From NCBI GenBank assembly GCA_029859555.1, contig JAOUCV010000155.1, positions 1-5,846 of the forward strand: a stretch of DNA of 5,846 bases, given 5' to 3'. Source of the stretch: Gammaproteobacteria bacterium (GTDB lineage Bacteria > Pseudomonadota > Gammaproteobacteria > UBA9214). Shown one piece after another: positions 5,475 to 5,846 of this stretch. The translations under genes and the position numbers were made by a program. Under the pieces are notes generated by a model. That model was not told the DNA's origin and did not search any database. It saw only the letters and a list, made by a program, of their open reading frames with translations. How positions within the stretch are numbered: position 1 is the stretch's first letter; each line of letters opens with the position of its first letter.

Positions 5475-5594
5475 CTACACAAGACCCATCATAGCCATTG
5501 CACCGGACAGATAAAGCGCGACCGCGATAATACCGACACCAACAATCATCGCTGTTACAAATACCATTACATTGTTTCCGCCACTCTGAGTCAT
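5475..5594 (-). CDS. 39-residue single-pass membrane protein
   Basis: ATG 5594-5592 follows AGAGGA (5602-5607 on the minus strand) with 7 bases spacing, and the frame ends at TAG 5477-5475. The protein begins MTQSGGNNVMVF. It has one long hydrophobic helix (about residues 9-37, rich in Val, Ile, Ala, Met and Gly, with GVG and SGAMAMMG), a short polar N-terminus and almost no C-terminal tail. There is no charged residue at all, which is unusual. It has the look of a small accessory subunit of a membrane complex, but I do not recognise the family. It converges with the VWA gene and lies 77 bases downstream of another minus-strand gene, from which it is separated by a terminator hairpin and a possible promoter. 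Support comes from the ribosome site, the amphipathic-free helix pattern and clean stop; similar proteins are often missed by annotation because of their length. Confidence 0.75.
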   Translation of the reverse strand: MTQSGGNNVMVFVTAMIVGVGIIAVALYLSGAMAMMGLV

Positions 5595-5636
5595 ATTAAA
5601 GTCCTCTTTGATGATACTTCGTAAACACACTCGTAT

Positions 5637-5663
5637 ATTTTAAAGAAAGCCAGCTGGTGTCAG
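5637..5663 (-). promoter_or_regulatory. Candidate promoter for the 39-residue gene
   Basis: On the minus strand CTGACA (5663-5658) and TAAAAT (5642-5637) each match the sigma70 boxes at 5 of 6 positions, but the spacing is 15 bases, shorter than the preferred 17. The -35 lies inside the hairpin of the upstream gene's terminator, so termination and initiation would share sequence. Confidence 0.3.
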
Positions 5664-5673
5664 CACAGCTTTC
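5645..5673 (-). terminator. Probable terminator overlapping the stop of the upstream minus-strand gene
   Basis: Read on the minus strand, GAAAGC pairs with GCTTTC, with an inner GCTG/CAGC stem closed by an ACAC loop and a small internal loop between. TTT and then AAAATA follow. The hairpin begins within the TGA stop of the gene ending at 5672. The weak T-run lowers certainty. Confidence 0.5.
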
Positions 5674-5846
5674 AGTTAGAAAAATCCTCATTCAACAAAC
5701 CCCTCAGATCACTGGCGACCGTTCGATCACCGTTGACCAGCCAGCGACGCAGCGCACTGGCTCCTTCTATCATGAATAATTGCTCTTTTCCGCCATTTTT
5801 TATCCCTGAAAAATACTCAAGGCTATTGCTCACTTCCATACTGTCC
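5672..5846 (-). CDS. Unrecognised protein, 3' end only or a 55-residue small protein
   Basis: A minus-strand frame enters at the right edge (first full codon at 5845) and ends at TGA 5674-5672, giving 57 residues. It reads like protein: SLEYFSGIKNGGKEQL, then MIEGASALRRWLVNGDRTVA and a tail LRGLLNEDFSN. An ATG at 5839 with a GGA just before it could be the true start, making a complete 55-residue cytoplasmic protein, but the upstream bases are outside the window. The terminator-like hairpin at its end supports a real gene end. No family is recognised. Confidence 0.6.
   Translation of the reverse strand, partial: DSMEVSNSLEYFSGIKNGGKEQLFMIEGASALRRWLVNGDRTVASDLRGLLNEDFSN

Noticed and set aside
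5436..5624. 62-codon plus-strand frame
   Set aside because: It is antisense to the 39-residue membrane protein, which has the better ribosome site and composition.

Overview
This window looks like chromosomal DNA from a Gram-negative bacterium, most likely a gammaproteobacterium or a relative. The pointers are two lipobox-type lipoproteins, Sec signal peptides, good Shine-Dalgarno sites, sigma70-like promoters, and a CbbO/NorD-type VWA protein next to a pterin-dehydratase-like protein. That last pairing is known from chemolithoautotrophic and denitrifying Proteobacteria. No RNA gene, insertion sequence, CRISPR array or origin was seen.

Left part. A lipoprotein gene runs leftwards off the window edge (718 to 1, minus), probably from a TTG start. 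After a 358-base spacer with candidate control sites come two rightward genes for exported proteins, and both appear broken. The first (1077-1348) is a small lipoprotein with an in-frame amber codon right after the lipobox, plus an apparent one-base loss at a C6 run. The second (1368-1907) is a secreted protein whose coding-like 3' end continues in another frame to 2050. Both frame changes fit loss of one base in a homopolymer, so sequencing error and true decay both remain open.

Centre. A promoter candidate at 2080-2108 precedes a compact pair. It comprises an exported group-I-type truncated haemoglobin (2144-2647) and, 29 bases later, a 4a-hydroxytetrahydrobiopterin dehydratase-fold protein (2677-3063). 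After a 267-base spacer comes a 668-residue VWA protein of the CbbO/NorD family with a complete metal-ion (MIDAS) motif (3331-5337). CbbO and NorD work with MoxR-type AAA+ ATPases (CbbQ, NorQ) that remodel RubisCO or nitric oxide reductase. A PCD-fold protein, acRAF, is a known RubisCO assembly factor. The three genes may therefore form an accessory module for RubisCO or for NO/haem metabolism, but neither the ATPase nor the target enzyme lies in the window.

Right part. A terminator-like hairpin follows the VWA gene. Converging on it is a 39-residue single-helix membrane protein (5594 to 5475, minus) with a clear Shine-Dalgarno site. Upstream of it on the minus strand is the end of an unrecognised gene (stop at 5672) with a hairpin terminator overlapping its stop codon.
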